In this document: positions 25,801 through 39,435 of the stretch, piece by piece
Layout of the letters: each line of letters begins with the position of its first letter
How positions within the stretch are numbered: position 1 is the stretch's first letter
Assembly: GCA_028386065.3 (NCBI GenBank)
Contig: JAKUCV010007237.1
Span: 41,570-105,569 of the forward strand
Origin: Turnera subulata
Taxonomy: Eukaryota > Streptophyta > Magnoliopsida > Malpighiales > Passifloraceae
Length of the DNA: 64,000 nt
Reading direction: 5' to 3'
Notes under the pieces: model-generated
Seen by the model: only the letters and a program-made list of their open reading frames with translations
The model's database searches: none
What the model was told of the DNA's origin: nothing
Translations under genes and position numbers: made by a program

Positions 25801-27853
25801 GATACTACGTCTAGAAGCTCCCCTGCAAAAGATCGTTGAAGCAAAAGAACGGAATTGTTGCATGTCGCTTTTTGGATGATGACGAAGAACAGTAGTTTTG
25901 CCACCATGGCACCGTCTCTCATGATTTTTGGATACGCATGGACTTCTCCTGTTAACCATTAGAAAAAACTAGATTAGATGTGTAACGAATTAAACGGACC
26001 AAGCAGCATCTTTTAAAACAAAGGTCAGGAAGCTAGCTCGAGTTGTTAATAATGGAAATCGTCAAACCTTTCACATGTGGCGCATTTAAGACCCCCATTG
26101 GCGTATTCCCAAGGCAATTCTTGGCAGTGGATTTCCATGTGTCTGTGGGTTTTTTTTTTTGTAACTTTTTTGTAGAAAAAAATCAAAACTAAACCTTGGA
26201 ATGTGATTTTGCAACAACAATACTTATTATGGGTATCAATTTCTTTTTTTTTTTTTTTGATAACAGGGTATCAATTTCAATTAGAAGAAGACGTAAAAAA
26301 AACACGCAAGCGTGCAAGACTTGTAACACCTACATGACGAGAATCCTGTGATCTTTGGTTGCATCGTCAAATTTCATTTTTCTCCTAAAAAATCAAGGGT
26401 TCATTATTTCGCTAAAATTTCGATCTGTAAAATTTATGCCTGGACGAGACTGTTTATTATTACGCTATATTAAGTGGGAAAGTTGGGGAGAAAGCATAGT
26501 TTGAGTAGAAGATTTAGTATATTCTTAATTTTTTTAAAAAAATGGTACAGTAGAGTTGTATGCAGGGCAGAAATCTGGTGTTCAAGTCCCATTCTCTCTT
26601 TGTAAACTAAACAAATTTAGGTTGTCCATGAGTGACTCTTATGCCAATAAGGTAATTGAAGCCAAACCTTTCATCACTACAAAATTATTCCTTAGAAGAA
26701 ATGGAGAAGTACTACAAACTTTACAACGACTCTAAACTCTGAAGGCAGTTCACGCCTTTTTCTTCTTTCGCCTAATTTCTGCCCTTTTGCTATCATTTTC
26801 CATTTTTGGGGAAGGCATACAGGAAAAGTTTCCACAAATGTCTTTGTTAGTATGTTTTTGGAATGCTCCTGCATCCCACTAACTTATAAATAGTAAACGA
26901 ATATTCTTATTCTTTTTTTTTTTATTTCCTGTATCAAGGCCCTCGATATATATATGATGAAAGCATTTATTCACGTAGGTCTCTTTTTCATCCACATAAA
27001 ATCTTTAAGAGAGGGTAAATTTTGTTTACACAGTTAAGAGGTTTAGATACATGTTGTACAAGAAACAAGAAGATACATTGAGCGCGATTAGAACAAAACT
27101 ACTTATTAATTCAACAGAAAGATCATCAGAAAGTTCAGTATAGACTTATTAATTCGAAAAATTTTATTATGTGAACTTCCCAAGTATTATTAGACCCTAC
27201 ACCCCGGAGAACATAATTTTTTTATTGGATACAGGGAAAATAAGGTTCTTTTTTTGTAATAAAGAGAATTTGCCCTTTCAGGCCTAATTTTTCCGGATCG
27301 AAGTATGAAAGTGAGAGGACGTAGTCAGAAAGATCTAAGGGAGATTTTTTATAATTCCATCCACACACAAGATGGAATGAATGAACTAATTATCGGCAGA
27401 CGAAGCCCAAACAAAGGCATGAAGTGAAAAATGTTCAATTAAATGAAAAAGACAAAACAGGCATCAATCACTCCCCACAATTGCCAAAGAAGAAAAAGAG
27501 AGAAGGTGGAACAAAGCATTTATAACTATGAAAGCATCCATTAATGGTCAGATGCTAACAATATGGATGGATATCATGTGAAGACTAAAAGTTTCATACA
27601 AAACAACAATTAAAGTTCTAATAGGATGAAAATATATAATCCATTACAGAGAAGATTCAGGTAGATTGTACTTGTAATTTACACTTTATGTTCTTCCACT
27701 CTAAGGTGGATATGCAGTTGTCTTTCTCCTTGAGTACAAGTTTACTAGCATTCCAGACCTAAACTCTCAAAAGAAAAAAAAAAAAAAAAAGAGAAGAAAA
27801 AGAAGATAAGAGCTTGTGCTAACTTTGAGATGGGATTTATTTATATATATATT
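25801..27853. other. Intergenic DNA downstream of the MYB gene
   Basis: No gene is supported. A B-box-like GTTCAAGTCCC at 26580-26590, with an A-box-like TGGTACAGTAGAG upstream near 26543, may mark a decayed SINE. The 3' end of the MYB transcript should lie near 27600-27853. Confidence 0.45.
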
Positions 27854-29344
27854 TCAAAACAACCCGGAACTGTCCTCTAATGTCATGTTAATTAGATCTT
27901 CATGACCATGAGCTGCACCTTCATCAAAAAGCCACTTCTCTAGCAGTATGAGAGGGACTTGATGATGGGTACCATCCGTGCTTGGTTTGCTTTCGTCTTG
28001 GAATAGGCTGCAGCAAGCTTCTGGCGTCAAATGTGCATTCTCGTCCGCCGATTGAGAGGCGTCCGAGTGGGATGAGTTGAAGCTGAACAGCGAGTCAAGA
28101 CCCTGATCAGGCGTGGTTGCACTCTGTGCCCCTTCACTAGAACTGGAATTCGCCTCTGCCCGGTTGATGAACGAGTTCTGTGTGGTTTCTGAGTTTGTTT
28201 GGGCTTGTTTTGGTGAGTTTTTCATCCAGTTCTGGAGCAATCTTGCTATGTTATCAGCACTAGAAGCATAAGTGGATGCCTGTTGATGTGGGTTTGCTGT
28301 GGTACCAGTGTAGGACGCATCCATGGTAGCGGGCTTGGAGGAGGAATCAGCTAAAGGGCTTGATTTGTCAAGGGAGAGAGCCTCACATAGAGCTTGCTTT
28401 GCTAAATGGATATCTGTTTGAAGCCTTCTCTCCCACTGACCCTTAGGCTGTGAATCTGCAGGGAACACATCCTTGCAGCTGCCATCTTGGAGCTTTTTCA
28501 GCTTCTTCTTCAGATGGGTATTCCAGTAGTTCTTGATGTCGTTGTCTGTTCTTTGTGGAAGATAGGATGCTATGGCTGCCCATCTGCACTCATATCAAAG
28601 TTCAATTAGTTTTAAGTAAATACTCTTCACCGATCCCATGAACAATGAACAATACAAAATTTATTATATATATGGAATCTCCTTATATATTTCTGCATAT
28701 ATACTATCTACAACTTCTCTTCCTGAGTATCCAAATCCCAAATCTGGAAAAGATAAGAGGAAAGTTAGGAAAATTGATCTCACCTATTGCCCAAAAGAGC
28801 TTGGAGGTGGATGATCATCTTCTCCTCATGGTCAGTGAAGTTGCCTCGCTTAATACCTGGCCGTAGATAATTTGTCCATCTAAGCCTGCAGCTCTTACTG
28901 CACCTAAGCAAACCTGAAAAAAAAAAAAACCCCCAACAAGGCAAAGTTAGAGAAAACCGTGAAGTGTTCAGAAGCCAAAACTAAAGAAACCAAATCAATC
29001 TAGCCAAGTTGCATCTTTGGTTCTATCGAAAGCCAAAAAAGAAGTGACTGTTCAGGCGGTGCAGGATATTAAATACCCAACTTTAATGAGCATACCAAAC
29101 CCACACCAAACCCTAACCCCAAAAGAAGCAAAAATTAAGTAGAGTTAAAGATCAAGCAGCCCAGATATACATGAAACTCTAAAAATGAAGAATCATTCGA
29201 GCTGCTCTTACCAGTATTAGTAGGGACTGATCTCCAGTTGCCGGGACCATGTTCCTGTATGTAAGAGACTAAGATGATATCTTCCTCTGGTGTCCATGGC
29301 CCTTTCTTGACCCCAACTTTGTCACAGCAAGGTGGTCTACCCAT
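27854..29344 (-). CDS. R2R3-MYB transcription factor, subgroup 1 (MYB30/60/94/96/306 group)
   Basis: This nuclear DNA-binding regulator has three exons: 29344-29212, 28913-28784 and 28583-27854. All have GT-AG introns (298 and 200 bp) at the positions conserved in R2R3-MYBs. The joined product has 330 residues. It opens [22 protein letters not shown], and R2 and R3 fill about residues 14-115. R3 landmarks are [20 protein letters not shown] across the splice and [20 protein letters not shown]. Subgroup-1 signatures follow: [18 protein letters not shown] just after the MYB domain, and LEKWLFDE near the C-terminus. Subgroup 1 controls wax and very-long-chain lipid synthesis, guard-cell and ABA responses, and defence; which of these applies here is not visible. 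A TATA box and a (CT)n tract lie upstream. Confidence 0.97.
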
Positions 29345-29465
29345 ATCCCAATCTTCTTCTTTACTAGTGTTATCTTTTCAAAGAATACCTTATCAAACAA
29401 AGTTCTTTATCTTTTCAGGAATGCAAAGACAAGCGTCCAAGGCAAGGGTTTGGCTACATATACGC

Positions 29466-29475
29466 GTATATATAG
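29466..29475 (-). promoter_or_regulatory. TATA box of the MYB gene
   Basis: The minus strand reads CTATATATAC, about 122-131 bp before the MYB start codon, a normal distance for a leader of about 90 bp. Confidence 0.6.
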
Positions 29476-29605
29476 AGGAGAGACCATTGAGCTGTTTACG
29501 CTGACCAAGGCCAGGTAAAGGGGCGTTTTTTTGCTTCCAAAGAGTCAAAATGGACAGCAAAGAGCATTTACTCATTGCTTGCAAAAAGTCAGCCCTACAT
29601 GCCCT

Positions 29606-29644
29606 CCTCTCTCTCTCTCTCTCTCCGCCTCTCTCTCTCTCTCT
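29606..29644. repeat. (CT)n microsatellite in the MYB promoter
   Basis: CT repeats are interrupted once by CCGC. On the MYB-coding strand this is a GAGA tract, about 260-300 bp upstream of the start codon. GAGA tracts in plant promoters can bind BPC proteins. Confidence 0.9.
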
Positions 29645-32600
29645 GCGCTTCAAAAATACCGTGTGGCTTTCATTATGGGCATCGTGGAGGTGCCACCGAA
29701 AGAAAAAAAATAAAAACCCTAATATTCACCTTTTTATCCTCTTTAATGCCCTGTGTTGCCGTCGGGCAGAAGAAATAACTGTTGTGTTTTTAAACTCTTT
29801 GGCTTTTGTAGGCATGAGGTTGTTTTCAAGGAATTTAATCCCCCAATCCCTTGTGATGTGTGCATCATGATCATCCTGATATAGGGTTATAAGTTTTCTC
29901 TTGGGAAAAAGAGGGCCTTTTTTATATCTGCATGCCTAGAATTAGTAATTAACCTTCTAATGTTCAAACTAGTACTTCGCTGCCGTGGTGAAATTTTCAG
30001 TCTTCATCATTCAACACACAACCTGTTTTCCTGTTATCTATTAACGAGGCCTACAAAGAGGTGAAAAAGTAAATTTACTGTGCAAATTGAAGATCTTGGT
30101 TGCACTATTTAGAAAAGTTTATCGTACAAAATTCTACTTCCGATGGTTTTTTTTATTGTGTATATTTCTTTATATGCCAAAGTCTTCAAAAAAAATTCTA
30201 TTGGAAGATTCACCCACCATATATATCCAGATGCGCGACCTAAATTGAATGGTATTAGTTGGTGCAACGCTCCAAATACTGGATGGAAAACAAAAAAAAG
30301 TCTTCAATCGTTATTCTTCTTCTAGTCATTTACTATAATTGAAGCGCTGTGTGGAAATTGAAGATCTTGATTTTTTTTAGAATGTTGAAGATCTTGATCT
30401 TAATCAATACTAGTAATGAATTCTCGTGCCTAATGCTTGTGTTGCCTACGGTCAGGACCATCAAGGCATGATCCAATTCCTTACTCCCAGCTACCCTACT
30501 CTTTAACCGTACGCCACTAGATCATATCTACTAGATAACTCCTTCCAAATTTCCAGTTGAAGATGCTTCTTTCAACTGAGAATTCAGCACAAAAGAACTT
30601 AGTTAAGCTTAGCTCTTGCAAGTATAAATACATTAATTTATGTATTGATTTAAGTTTTTTTTAGCTGGAGAATAGAGAATTTCCTAAGATTTTTAGATTC
30701 TTGTTTCAATTAGGTTTCCTAACATTATTTATTTAAATAGTGCACCATCATTAGAATTTCAGGCAAAATGAACAAAATGGCGTCAAATTATAACCTAATA
30801 AACATATGTATTTTCAAATTATTGTTTTTTTTTCCTAAGTTTTGATACTAAGCATATTTGGAGTCTAAAAGTTTTTTTTTTTGAACCCTACCGGTCGTGG
30901 GTTCAACTTTAGACATATAGTTACTAAAAATATCTAATCAAAATAAACATCCAAACTTGCAAATTCATACACTTATGTATATGGACAACTCAATTATGTA
31001 AAGAAAACGTTTGAATTTACAATGTGGGAAAAGTTTCCGAATACTTTCCCAATCTACTGTAAGAGATTCTTTGTGGCAAAACAGCTAGTGATGATATCTA
31101 CACACTCTTCCATGCAACTAGTCACAGGTATATATAACCCTCCCCAATATCGTCATCACTGACGCTGCTCAATAATCCCAGAATGTAACGGAGAAGGAAA
31201 AATTAAAACAATTTAAGATCGGGGGTCGTATTTCCTTTGAACAGAGTTAACTGGGTAGTCCAATTTAATTAGCTAAGTAACTGGGTTGTCCACTTAATTA
31301 TACATCCATCCCTACAGTTTTAGTAGTTATTTTTTCATGCTCAGCAAATCATGAGATGTGATTTTTGCTGCAAATTTACAAGAAAACAAGCATATATACT
31401 ATACATCCTAGATTTTTCTTTTTGAAGCTTATAATTTTATACTATAGGTAAAACTCTAAATCCTAAAATGAAGAAAGCTATGCCTTGAAATGACATGTGA
31501 TCCGCAAGATTAAATGATTTGATTAATTTTGTTGATGAGTTATCGGGAAGGATCAGTGCTAATTAAAGGTTTTCCCGGGAGAGCCAACCCAATTATATAT
31601 CTCCTAACAATATATAGTAGGAATTTACAAACTCTGGAAATGCTTGCTCTTATAGATCGCCGACCTCATTTAATTTAAGAGAGGATGGGCTGAGAGTTGA
31701 ATGCATGCATTTGAAGTTTTATTGGCTTTATAAAGAACATGAAGCTTAAAATAGATGAACGCTAGTCTTTCAGGAGTAGTACCAGATTCGGTGTGCTGTT
31801 ATTAATTAATTAAAGCGACCCAAGTTATGGGCATCCCTCCCATTTCCATCCCTAATTTCACCATGAAAATAGAATAAAGAAAGAATAAACTCCTATTTAC
31901 AATTAATACTCTTACAGGTTGAATTTCATAGGATGAACCTGGATAACACCTATTCAGATGAGCACCTGACAGGAATGGCCACTGGTAAAACAAAATCTTC
32001 TATATATGTTTTTCTCCTTTTTTTTTTTTATCTTGCTTATGAAAGATTGAATTATTTTATTTTGAAATTATAATAATAAACTTGATTACACATACATAAT
32101 GATTAGCAATTAAAGATCTAGTTCTTGGTTCACAAGTATATATTAAACTACAAATTAAATCAATCTTTGAACTTCGCCTAATAGCAACTTAATTGAGTTG
32201 TTACCTTGAGAATTATAACAAATTAAAGACAATATATCTCTTTACCAAACATTTTAAAAATAAACAGACAATAAAATTAAAAAAAAAAAACTTAAAAGCC
32301 TAGCTTCCGTGTATATACATAATCTGACGATAACTGATGAGAGTGATGAATCATGATCACCGATTGATGCTTAGAAGATAGAATGAAAGGACGAAAGAGG
32401 TATCTCCTGCAACTGAAATTATTTTTTTATTCTAAACTTGTGGAGATACGGCGACGACCATTGGTCGTTTTGTATCTTATCTCTCTGGCCTGATGTGATG
32501 ACAATTGAGGGCGTTGATATCAACATGATTCATGGGGATAGGGACAATTCTTGGGCTTGGACCCATCCATTCAATAGTGAAAATGAAAGATTATGAAAGC

Positions 32601-35600
32601 TAAACCTTGCCCAGTAAAGGAACTAGTCCTCGAGTGACTGCTCTCAGTCTCTGTTTGTTGGTCACTGGATCTCTTTACAAGTCATATTTTTTTTGTCGAA
32701 GACTTTACAAGTCATATTGGGGTAAGAAAAACTGGAATTGTTATAAATGGGCTCTCTGTATATATTGGACACTGAAAATTATTGATTGATTGCCACTAAT
32801 CAGTTCCAATAAATATTAATTAGATTTAAGAATAGCAGCCACAATATGGACGCCACATCACCCATTTGGTTATAATATTATTTATTGAACATTAATTTTT
32901 GCTATCGTATACGGACGGTTAATGTGCAAAACTAATTATTCCTTGTCAAAGAGAACTACTCCTTCCCAAGCCAAATTAAGGTGACACGAGGCTATAAAGC
33001 ACTAAAGCAGGACTATTTCCTTCCCAAAGAGTAAAAATTTGGACCATTAATTTTATTTGTTGTTTCAATGGATAGCAAGGTTTTTCATTGGGGTGCGTAA
33101 GTGCCATGTATTTGCTGTTGTTTTCAAATAAAGAATGGCGAAATGAACACACACTAGGCGTGCTAAAAATGACAGGGTTCAAGGTCCTTTAAATATGGTC
33201 CTGTATTAGATTTTTCCATAAACAATACACTTACACAAAATAAATCCTGTATAAATGGCTCTAGTGGTAATGTAATCATCTTTAGGTTGGAAGTCAAATG
33301 GTACTTGAGTCCCACCCTAATATGTAAAATGAAAAAGTATGAAATCATTTTTGTAACCACATCTAGGCTCTAGTACTGTATGTTACCGATCTGGCAATTA
33401 CCATTTGGCATGGTTAAGCCTCCAATCTTTAATTAATTAGCTTCATAATCGTACGTCCACTTCACTGTTGGTCTCCAGTTCTTGATTTCAAGAGTATGTA
33501 AGCGATAGGAATAGGAATGTATATTTATGTGGGGTTAGACATTAGCGCAGCAAGTTCTGACCTTAGTGTATATATAGCTAGGAACACTATTAATTAGCTG
33601 CATTTCATTATCTCATGATGATAACGGAATTTGTAAAAATCTTAGTTGATTTTCATGGAAAGTCAAAAAAATGCAAAGCGCGAGACGAAAGCAACACCAA
33701 ATGTTAAAGCAATTGCAGACAAAAAGGATTGTAGAAACGCCAAGCGTAGCTTCAAACTGATGATGCACAAGCAGGCACCACCAGACTTGATCCTCACAAA
33801 CGCACCACCTAAGCAACCCAATCCTCCTTCCTCTCCCCGGCAACTCCCCTCCTAGCCAGCACACACCAGCCACACAATTTTCTTGTGCTGAATATATTAT
33901 ATAATATGCAACAACAAAGAACATTAATATATACCCTTAATTTGTAAAAACATGGCCACAAGCTCCTCAATATTTATATTTGATGTGAATTCATGTACTC
34001 TTCCCCATCATGAACTCACATCAGTACAAGAAAATGTGCGTAATCAGTAATAACTTGAGTACATAGAGCCGCGTCACAAGATAAAACTGTGCTGTTCATT
34101 ATTAGATTAGAATCTTTTGCACCACATATATTTTATCCAAGGCATATATAATGAACAACTTGAACTGCGAATTATGACGCTCAACAATTCTGTATATCTG
34201 TGCTTGCATATCTATAGCAGAAAAATACTTAAAAATAGTCCCCTAGCACTAGTGAAGTGGTTGGATAATGTTTACAAGGATAATTAGGCAAAAATTTTCT
34301 ACAATTTGATAATGAAGTTAAAATGGTAGAGAACGAATGAAGAGTACTTGAAGTTGGACTTGAGCTCCATATAGATTTGACTATTTCTTACTTAAATCAC
34401 TGGTTATTTATTGGACGGGAGGGTTGATATGGACACGTTCCAAAGATGCGACATACACTTGGCCATGCGTCACACAATAAGTCCACCGTTCGTTAATAAC
34501 ACAAGAAAACAAGTGATGTTGCGTTTTTTGGATGTATGTGCAACAGCTTCTCATTTCTCTTGTTGAAATGTTTGCTAAAAACAGGGTCCAAGTGCAGCAC
34601 ATTGTTGAAGAATTTGTTTCTCTCTACCTAATCAATTCTTTGACATCGTCATCCCAATTCTGTGTTTATATACCTCTCCTACCATCATCATATATTCACA
34701 TATGACTAATATTTATGTTCGCCGGATGATGCAACATGTTCATGCATCGAATTATGAAAGCACCCAAAACTAATTAGAGTTCGAATCGTTTGTGAAAACA
34801 GATGTATGAAAAATATGTTGTTGATAGTAATATCACTGTATAAGTATAATACGTTGAGTTATGAGGAAAAATTAGTTCGGCGAATTAATTTGCACAGAAA
34901 CTAATTAAGTTATCTATGTCTGCTTTGCGGGATGCTGAATATTATGTTCGCCGGCGTCAAATAGCAAAAGGCCGCGACACCGGCAGGCTAATGTAGATTT
35001 TGGCCATCGTTGTCTACATATTAAAAATCTAATTAAGATGAAAGCTAGCTGTTTTCTGATTAGTGCAAAATCGATCACTAGAGACAACAGTGTCTAGATT
35101 GCTCTTCGAATTGTGGGCGTCATTGTCTGAAAATTAAGAGCAGGAAGATAACTACATTTTTCAGCAATTATTTGTCCAATCGCTTAATTTTTCAGATTGG
35201 ACAGACACTAAAGCTACCCCCGTACTACATTTTTGACTTATGTTGTATATATAAACATCCTTAATCTGCTTTCACTTGGCCTATTGGCTTTTGTATTATT
35301 TAATGGATTGATTTCTTTTTCATTTCATATTTGTTGCTTATATTTTACAACGCATAGAAAGAAAACGATCGAGCAATCTTACAAAACTTAGCAAATCTTG
35401 TCTCAAGATGCCACCTCCAAATAAATGTACACTAGCGTACGTGCCCAATGAATCGAAGCTTGCAATTAAAGTAACTCCACCAAATGTCAAATCCATGGGC
35501 CCCCATGGGCTACAGGCCCACAGGCTTCGTCTAACTGCGACACATGGCAGGTTAGGTACATCATACATGGATGGCTGCCATTGAATCGACTCCAAACTGT

Positions 35601-36420
35601 ACATTTAACTATTATAAGAAGGCGACGCTTCAAACTTGTTCACACAGGAGAGGAGGATAGGAGAGGAGAGGATAAAATAGAAAAATAATTAAATAGGGAA
35701 AACCCATATTTTTATACTCTAAAGAAGAGAGAAGAAAGGGAAACTCTGTTAGGAAAGGCACCCATCTGGATTAACTGGGCTTTGGTAGGTGAAAGTTGGA
35801 GCCCACCAAAGAAGTGAAGGGACTGTACTGATGTATTCTCACAGGCCCGCTGGGCCCGGTGCCAGGTGCCGGAATATGATTAACCAAGAATTAAAAAAGG
35901 TAGCCGTTCTTTAATTTTTTTTTAATTAACGAGGGATGGCGTGGACAGTTGTCTCCAATTTTGATCGAGTTGGTGTGTATATGATCATTCCTGAAGGTTT
36001 TTCGAAGATCAGATTTCTAAGCCAACGTCAAAACAGTGTGACACGTATAGAGAAGTTCCAGGAGGATACACCTCAATGGGAATGATTAAATGTATAGTTT
36101 AATAGTGTTGACCTGGTAAGGAAGATGATAATGGTGCTTTTAAGGTAGAAATGGTGTCTAGTGCCGTCAAGAAAGTCAAAGCTAGGAGGATTAGTTCACT
36201 TCAGCAGAGACCGACTCCTTCTTGGGCAACCTCTTGTTTTCATACGATCATGGTCATGGTATGTTATTGGACACCTATCCTTTTCAGGAATCTTATTTTA
36301 TTGTATTTTATTTTAATTTTTATCAGGTTGATTGATGCATGTGGTCTCCCCCAAAGAGTACTTGTCCAGAGCAGTGATTTTAATTCATGGGTTGGCAAAT
36401 TGGCATCCATCCGATAGCCT
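29645..36420. other. Long intergenic region
   Basis: I find no supported gene in about 6.8 kb. A decayed SINE is suggested at 33250-33345. At 35480-35515 there are clustered GGGCCC, TGGGCT and GGCCCA motifs, followed by purine-rich GGAGAGGA repeats at 35647-35672. This resembles a promoter and leader, but no convincing reading frame follows. Confidence 0.45.
33250..33345 (+). mobile_element. Decayed tRNA-derived SINE (probable)
   Basis: An A-box-like TGGCTCTAGTGGT at 33256-33268 and a B-box-like ACTTGAGTCCCACC at 33303-33316 are spaced as in plant SINEs. An A-rich tail follows. No clear target duplication is visible, so the ends are approximate. Confidence 0.45.
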
Positions 36421-36649
36421 AGCCAAGTTATAAATCAGTAAGTATTTAATATATACATATATAATTATATTATATAGTACCATACAAAAGAAGCTATACA
36501 TGCAACGGAACGTGCCACGTTCAAATTTTTTTGGTCTTATAATGTTAACCTCATTCAATGGAACGCTGTTTCAGAACATTAGATGTGTGTATCATTTATT
36601 TCTTTGTGTATTTACCCATTTACAGTATTCACCACCAAAATGTCTAAAG

Positions 36650-36750
36650 CGAACAATATTAAATGCTTAGAAATAATTGTTAATATGTTCAATGATTTTA
36701 TAAAAATTAATTAATATACAAGCCCGTGGAATCCACGGGAAATGAGCTAG
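36650..36750 (+). mobile_element. Helitron 3' terminus
   Basis: A perfect 7-bp hairpin (CCCGTGG, loop AAT, CCACGGG) at 36723-36739 is followed by AAATGAG and the terminal CTAG, and the next base is T. This is the canonical Helitron 3' end. I could not fix the 5' end, so the start given is only the beginning of the recognisable AT-rich terminal region. TCAGTAAG near 36434, preceded by A, is one candidate 5' end. Confidence 0.7.
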
Positions 36751-39430
36751 TATTATTGTTACAGGTTAATTAAAATTGGGTATTTTTCATCAAAAAAAAT
36801 GGGTATTTTGAAAAAAAAAATTATCAATTTGGATAATATGAGACCGAGTCAATTATCTGCGTAAGAGGCATGGTTCGATCCCTAGCTAGTTGAAACTTGA
36901 AAGTGATGCGACAAATGAAGCATAAATTACGTTATTATGCATGAATCATTCTTCCACTAGCAATAATACCCCACCCTTTTTTTCTCCTCTCCTAAAACTG
37001 AAGGGACCAGAGACTGGTTCTTGACGATAATTAATACTAATGGCCTTACCATTTCCAGACTCCTTCTTGCCCATCCTATGGACTGTAAAGATTCATGGAA
37101 ACCTATGCCAAATAGCAGTGTCACCATTAATATTGTACTTCATTCTTTACTGGCGGCAGCCGGCAGCCACTCTAGGAAACCGGGGGCATGCCACGAATGA
37201 TGTAGAGTAAATTAAGCTCCTTCAATGACCGGCATTGTTATTTCTCCATCGAGGTAAATTCCTGCTGTCCATATATGGCCCATATTTTTGACCACAAACT
37301 TTGCACAACTTGAATGGGTCTCAGTCTCGTGATTCATCTCAATCTATACGTACATATGAAGTGAATGGCCCGAGTTGGAGCTACGTTTGCACCTTAACTA
37401 ATGGTGTGAATCAATGAGTTAATTCTCTGTTTGGCCATTGTATAACTATATATAAATGAAAATGATGTATGTGTTGAAAGTTTGCAGTATGTTTTTTATT
37501 TTTTTTCTAGAATAAAGTTTGTAGTCTAACCGTGTCGGGTATCCCGATTAGTCAGATCAAAATGTCTGATGGACAACAAAAAGATATAGTTTGTACTCTT
37601 TACTTTTTTGGGCAAGATCGTTTGTCTAACTTCCCAAATCAAGCTTAGCTAGCTAGCACCGCCAGATGGGAACTCAAATTTGGTGTTAATCCACTCTCCC
37701 TCTCAAACAATTTGATTGCATCACGAGATGTAGATGACTATCACGTACGCATGAGAACACCAGAAATGAAAATAGGATACGGATTTAGCTGAGTTGACTT
37801 ATAATTGCGGAATTTTTTGTTTCTATTCTGTGTGAACTATGAAAATTTTAGATAAGCGTCCAATTAACATGCGCAAGTCGAAACAATATTGAGTATGTAA
37901 GTATGTATTCTCCAAAGTGTACAAAGTCAAGAAAGGGTTGAAGAATTGAGCTCTAATAGATCAGCGTATTCATTTGGTTGGTCTTCCGTCCCTTCATCTA
38001 AGAGAATGGCCGATCGCTCTCTAAAAGGTTTAATCACTTAATTGGTCCCTATGCTCGCTAATTAATAATTTTGGTCCCGTATATCCCAACTCTCATATTT
38101 TTTTTTTTGGGTACAGCGAAATTCCTCATATTGATGGTAACGTTAGAAATAACTCTATTTCTTTCTATTATAAAACTTTATTCTTTAATTATCCCTACTT
38201 AGCTTCGGTTCCCCTGCTATGGCCTAGCGTGACTAGATATTAAAATAGGTGTACGTTATCCTCAATAGTTTAATTAGCCACATGGAGATTCGGAATCTCA
38301 TGGTATTCTAGATGCAAATTGAAATGTGTTGTGTTTCAACAAGAAATTGACGAGCTGAATGAATATGCATGCACAAGTTTCAGAGTGCTACGTGGTTGCT
38401 TGATGGTCTACATATTAATGAAAACTAATCACAGCTCTTATTAAATTTACTATCTAAATCATAAATTTTTAGCAAAACCATAAGTTAATTACTTTAGCAA
38501 ATCTTTCTCATACTCTAAATAATCCATATATAGAACATATATAGCATACTACAGCCTAATCAGATTGATAATCAAAATTTTATCAAGTGAAGCTTTCGAA
38601 CAATAATACAATTAATGAGGTTTGATTTTGGGTTGCCCATAAATCTGCACATGAAACCTTAAAAATATTACTACAGCAAAATAGCTTTTAACTTGAAAAT
38701 GACTAAAAGTACTAAGTTTATTGTAAAAACTTAAATACGTATAGCAACCATGAAAAATCTAATACAGGTTCCCGTTCCCGTTCCCGTCCTTACCGACATT
38801 AATACCAGTTTGGTCCAATTATTTATAATGTTGTCACTGTAGATGTAGTCACAAGTTTTTTGCCAGGACTCTAAGTCGATGGATCGACTTGCTCGAGGTT
38901 GTGTTACCACATGTGTTTTGCAAGGACAACGATTTTCTTGTAGTAGGTATATATATATATATATATATATGAATTAGTTTCAGCAAACTAATTATACTTA
39001 GATTGATACCTAATAATTAATGCTCAGCAGAAATTCATGTAATTTCAAGTGATCATGAAGAACTAGAAGAAGATTGTTTCTCTCGTGGTTTCTTCTTCCT
39101 TTTTTGTTTGAGCCTATTGTACTAGTAACTGTGGGAGCTCAAGTCACCCGAATCAGCACTGGTGCACAAGTTGGTACAGTCAAGAAGTAATTGGCCGATC
39201 ATCTTCACCTAACTAATTAGTCTAATTAAGTGCCCAATGGTATTGCCTCGTTTTTCCATGCTAATTAAAAACAGTACGTAATTTGTTAATTTTTATCAAG
39301 GTATAAGAAAGTTCAGTAATTAGGGTTGTGCTCAACTACCGACACCAGAAATTAAGATCCGTCAGATTCGAAATCTCGATTTTGTTTCATAATTAACGAA
39401 TTAAGATTGTTGAATCCCCATATACAACCA
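36751..39430. other. Intergenic DNA with decayed repeats
   Basis: No gene is seen. A B-box-like GGTTCGATCCC near 36871 may be a SINE fragment. A (TA)n run lies at about 38948-38970. Three GTTCCC hexamers occur near 38768-38786. Confidence 0.45.
38827..38945. mobile_element. Possible CACTA-type transposon terminus fragment
   Basis: The right edge reads TTTTCTTGTAGTA, nearly the complement of the plant CACTA terminus CACTACAAGAAAA. Inside lies a perfect 8-bp inverted repeat (AAGTCGAT, GG, ATCGACTT) at 38873-38890 and words such as TGTGTTACCACATGTG, which resemble subterminal repeats of such elements. No second terminus was found. Confidence 0.35.
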
Positions 39431-39435
39431 ATAAC

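Noticed and set aside
33646..33855. 69-codon ORF with a basic start and a proline-rich end, considered as a signalling-peptide precursor
   Set aside because: It lacks a signal peptide and matches no CLE, CEP, IDA or PIP motif.
36860..36885. tRNA gene suggested by GGTTCGATCCC
   Set aside because: No acceptor stem or anticodon arm can be drawn around it. At most it is a SINE fragment.
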